The notes under the pieces: generated by a model | The model's database searches: none | Told to the model about the DNA's origin: nothing | The model's input: the letters and a program-made list of their open reading frames with translations, nothing else | Program-made: the position numbers and the translations under genes | Source: a virus | Reading direction: 5' to 3' (one strand) | Virus record (IMG/VR): IMGVR_UViG_3300010149_003499 | Coordinates: 1-30,635 of that record | Length of the DNA stretch: 30,635 bases | Shown: piece after piece, positions 29,586 through 30,635 of the stretch | Position numbering within the stretch: position 1 is the first letter of the stretch | Layout: the number at the start of each line of letters is the position of its first letter

Positions 29586-30266
29586 ATGAAAGATCAATTA
29601 GACGTACTAGATAACGGCTTTATCCGCCTAGACGCCAGCGATGCGACTGACCTCAGCGTAGTAAACGCAGCAAGAGTAAGCTTCGGCATCCATACTGAAG
29701 AACTGTCAGAAAAAGACAAAGGACTCATTGGATTCCTGATGCGAGAAAAGCACGGAACCCCATTTGAGCACAACTTCTTCAGATTCCACGTCAAAGCACC
29801 TATCTTCGTAGTACGGGAATGGTTCCGGCACCGCATCGGATGGTCATACAACGAATACTCAGGAAGATACGCAGAACTAAACCCCGAAGCATACCTCCCG
29901 TCGTCCACAGAAATGCGGACTCAAGTAGGAAAGCCAGGCGCATACGAATTTGAGCAGATGTCAAACTATCAATTCTCGAAAGATCGCATCAAACTCTCAT
30001 ACATGCAAAGCTTCGGCACATATCACAAACTCTTAGAAGAAGGCGTAGCCAAAGAAGTAGCCAGATTAGTCCTCCCCGTTGGAACCTACACCGAGTTTTA
30101 CGCCACAACAAATGCACGGGCACTGATGAACTTCATCAAACTTCGTGGAGATGAGACGGCTCAATGGGAAATCAGACAGTACGCTAACACACTGGAATAC
30201 TTCTTACAAGAAAACATGCCCGTCACCTATTCACACTTTGTACAAAACGAGAAGGTAGCTCCCTAA
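29586..30266 (+). CDS. thyX: Flavin-dependent thymidylate synthase
   Basis: 226 aa. ATG at 29586 with AAAGGAG five bases upstream. The ThyX core is present: GFLMREKHGTPFEHNFFRF, the signature RHRIGWSYNEYSGRY (residues 81-95), LPVGTYTEFYATTNARALMN and FIKLRGDETAQWEIRQYA, the last with the conserved Arg-x-x-x-x-AQ element. It makes dTMP from dUMP with FAD, NADPH and methylene-tetrahydrofolate. The signature has one more residue between RHR and the later Ser than the classical RHRx7S spacing. With thymidine kinase this gives the phage two dTMP routes. The 5' leader carries a strong hairpin. Confidence 0.95.
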   Translation: MKDQLDVLDNGFIRLDASDATDLSVVNAARVSFGIHTEELSEKDKGLIGFLMREKHGTPFEHNFFRFHVKAPIFVVREWFRHRIGWSYNEYSGRYAELNPEAYLPSSTEMRTQVGKPGAYEFEQMSNYQFSKDRIKLSYMQSFGTYHKLLEEGVAKEVARLVLPVGTYTEFYATTNARALMNFIKLRGDETAQWEIRQYANTLEYFLQENMPVTYSHFVQNEKVAP

Positions 30267-30276
30267 TAAAGTATGC

Positions 30277-30282
30277 TATAGT
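30277..30282 (+). promoter_or_regulatory. -10 element of the leaderless PhyH-like gene
   Basis: TATAGT ends six bases before the ATG at 30289 and there is no ribosome site. The -35 region is weak. It sits 11 bp past the thyX stop. Confidence 0.45.
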
Positions 30283-30288
30283 AGCAAT

Positions 30289-30635
30289 ATGGAACAAATA
30301 GTCATTATTGATAATTACGAATACAACGGTGAACGCACCGACACTCCCGAGTTCTACGAGAAATACGGTTTTGCAGTCATTCCAAATGCAGTACCCAACG
30401 AACCTCTAGACATGTACGGAGACCGCTGGGACGCCGAATTCGACAACCCTGACAACCCTCATTTCGTTGGATGGGAAAACGACAAAGCCTACATGAATGT
30501 CCCCGAACTTAAAGAAGTACTATGCCACAAAGGCGTCAATAATTTCTTTAAAGAAATCGACATCGCTGTAGCGCTCCACGTCACAAAAACAAGAATGACT
30601 GTACAACACACCGGATGGCACCTAGACGCCACACA
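30289..30635 (+). CDS. PhyH-type dioxygenase, truncated at the right edge
   Basis: The frame opens with ATG at 30289 and runs off the window end after 115 codons. The N-terminal EFYEKYGFAVIPNAVPNEPL matches the usual PhyH start (a helix, then GFxVIxxAVP). Then GWENDKAYMNVPELKEVL, and at the break TVQHTGWHLDAT, which contains the H-x-D iron motif. Distal His and the 2OG-binding Arg would lie beyond the window. It is a third, separate 2OG/Fe(II) oxygenase of this phage. It appears leaderless. Confidence 0.75.
   Translation, partial: MEQIVIIDNYEYNGERTDTPEFYEKYGFAVIPNAVPNEPLDMYGDRWDAEFDNPDNPHFVGWENDKAYMNVPELKEVLCHKGVNNFFKEIDIAVALHVTKTRMTVQHTGWHLDAT

Noticed and set aside
1-30635. tRNA, rRNA or tmRNA genes
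   Set aside because: No T-loop-like GGTTCRANTCC or other conserved RNA signature was found on either strand by eye.
1-30635. Integrase, attachment site or transposase
   Set aside because: No tyrosine or serine recombinase, transposase or terminal inverted repeats recognisable; temperate lifestyle cannot be inferred from this window.

Overview
The window is part of a double-stranded DNA tailed-phage genome (or a prophage or metagenomic phage contig). It carries a large terminase subunit, an HK97-type portal, a MuF-type head protein and an HK97-type prohead protease, plus phage replication, recombination and nucleotide genes. The host is most likely an actinobacterium, probably an aquatic one. 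The reasons are a WhiB-type iron-sulfur regulator (found only in Actinobacteria and their phages), ThyX, an SSB with a glycine-rich tail, promoters of the form TTGACA-N17-TANNNT, and several apparently leaderless genes. I cannot name the host genus. The GC content looks intermediate, so this does not resemble a phage of a very GC-rich soil actinomycete.

Layout. (1) 1-7042, minus strand: structural genes in the order small membrane protein, portal, MuF, prohead protease, acidic DUF6582-containing protein, a 59-aa protein, and a gene running off the left edge. No major capsid protein is recognisable and it may lie further left. The portal and MuF frames appear to be joined by a programmed -1 frameshift at CCCTTTT. 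(2) 7084-8400, plus strand: terminase large subunit, divergent from the portal operon with overlapping promoter elements. (3) 8397-19498, minus strand: a tightly packed run of overlapping genes. Its upstream part is a recombination module (Rad52-like annealing protein, Cas4/RecB-like nuclease, an unknown partner). Downstream come accessory genes: a glycosyltransferase, two HNH nucleases, two 2-oxoglutarate dioxygenases, two methyltransferases, a ParB / PAPS-reductase-like / ParB trio, a MazG-like protein and a DUF932 protein. (4) 19561-21107: a hypothetical gene and a WhiB gene, a roughly 430-nt apparently non-coding region with its own promoter and many local hairpins (candidate structured RNA), and a putative zinc protein. 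(5) 21164-22490, plus strand: recA and a small basic protein. (6) 22600-25302, minus strand: two holin-like small membrane proteins, another membrane protein and a large secreted Thr/Glu-Pro/Gly-repeat protein with a fibronectin III domain. (7) 25391-30635, plus strand: FmdB-like protein, thymidine kinase, SSB, a probable replication-initiation helper, primase-helicase, thyX and a truncated PhyH-type dioxygenase, with one short acidic gene on the opposite strand.

How they fit together: primase-helicase, SSB, RecA, the Rad52-like protein and the Cas4-like nuclease make up replication and recombination. ThyX, thymidine kinase and MazG act on nucleotide pools. Glycosyltransferase, methyltransferases and dioxygenases probably modify a glycan, a surface or virion protein, or nucleic acid. 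The most unusual items are the portal-MuF frameshift signal, the structured RNA candidate at 20286-20713, the recurrent -10-N6-ATG leaderless arrangement, and the ParB / PP-loop / ParB gene trio. All assignments come from reading the sequence; no database search was run.
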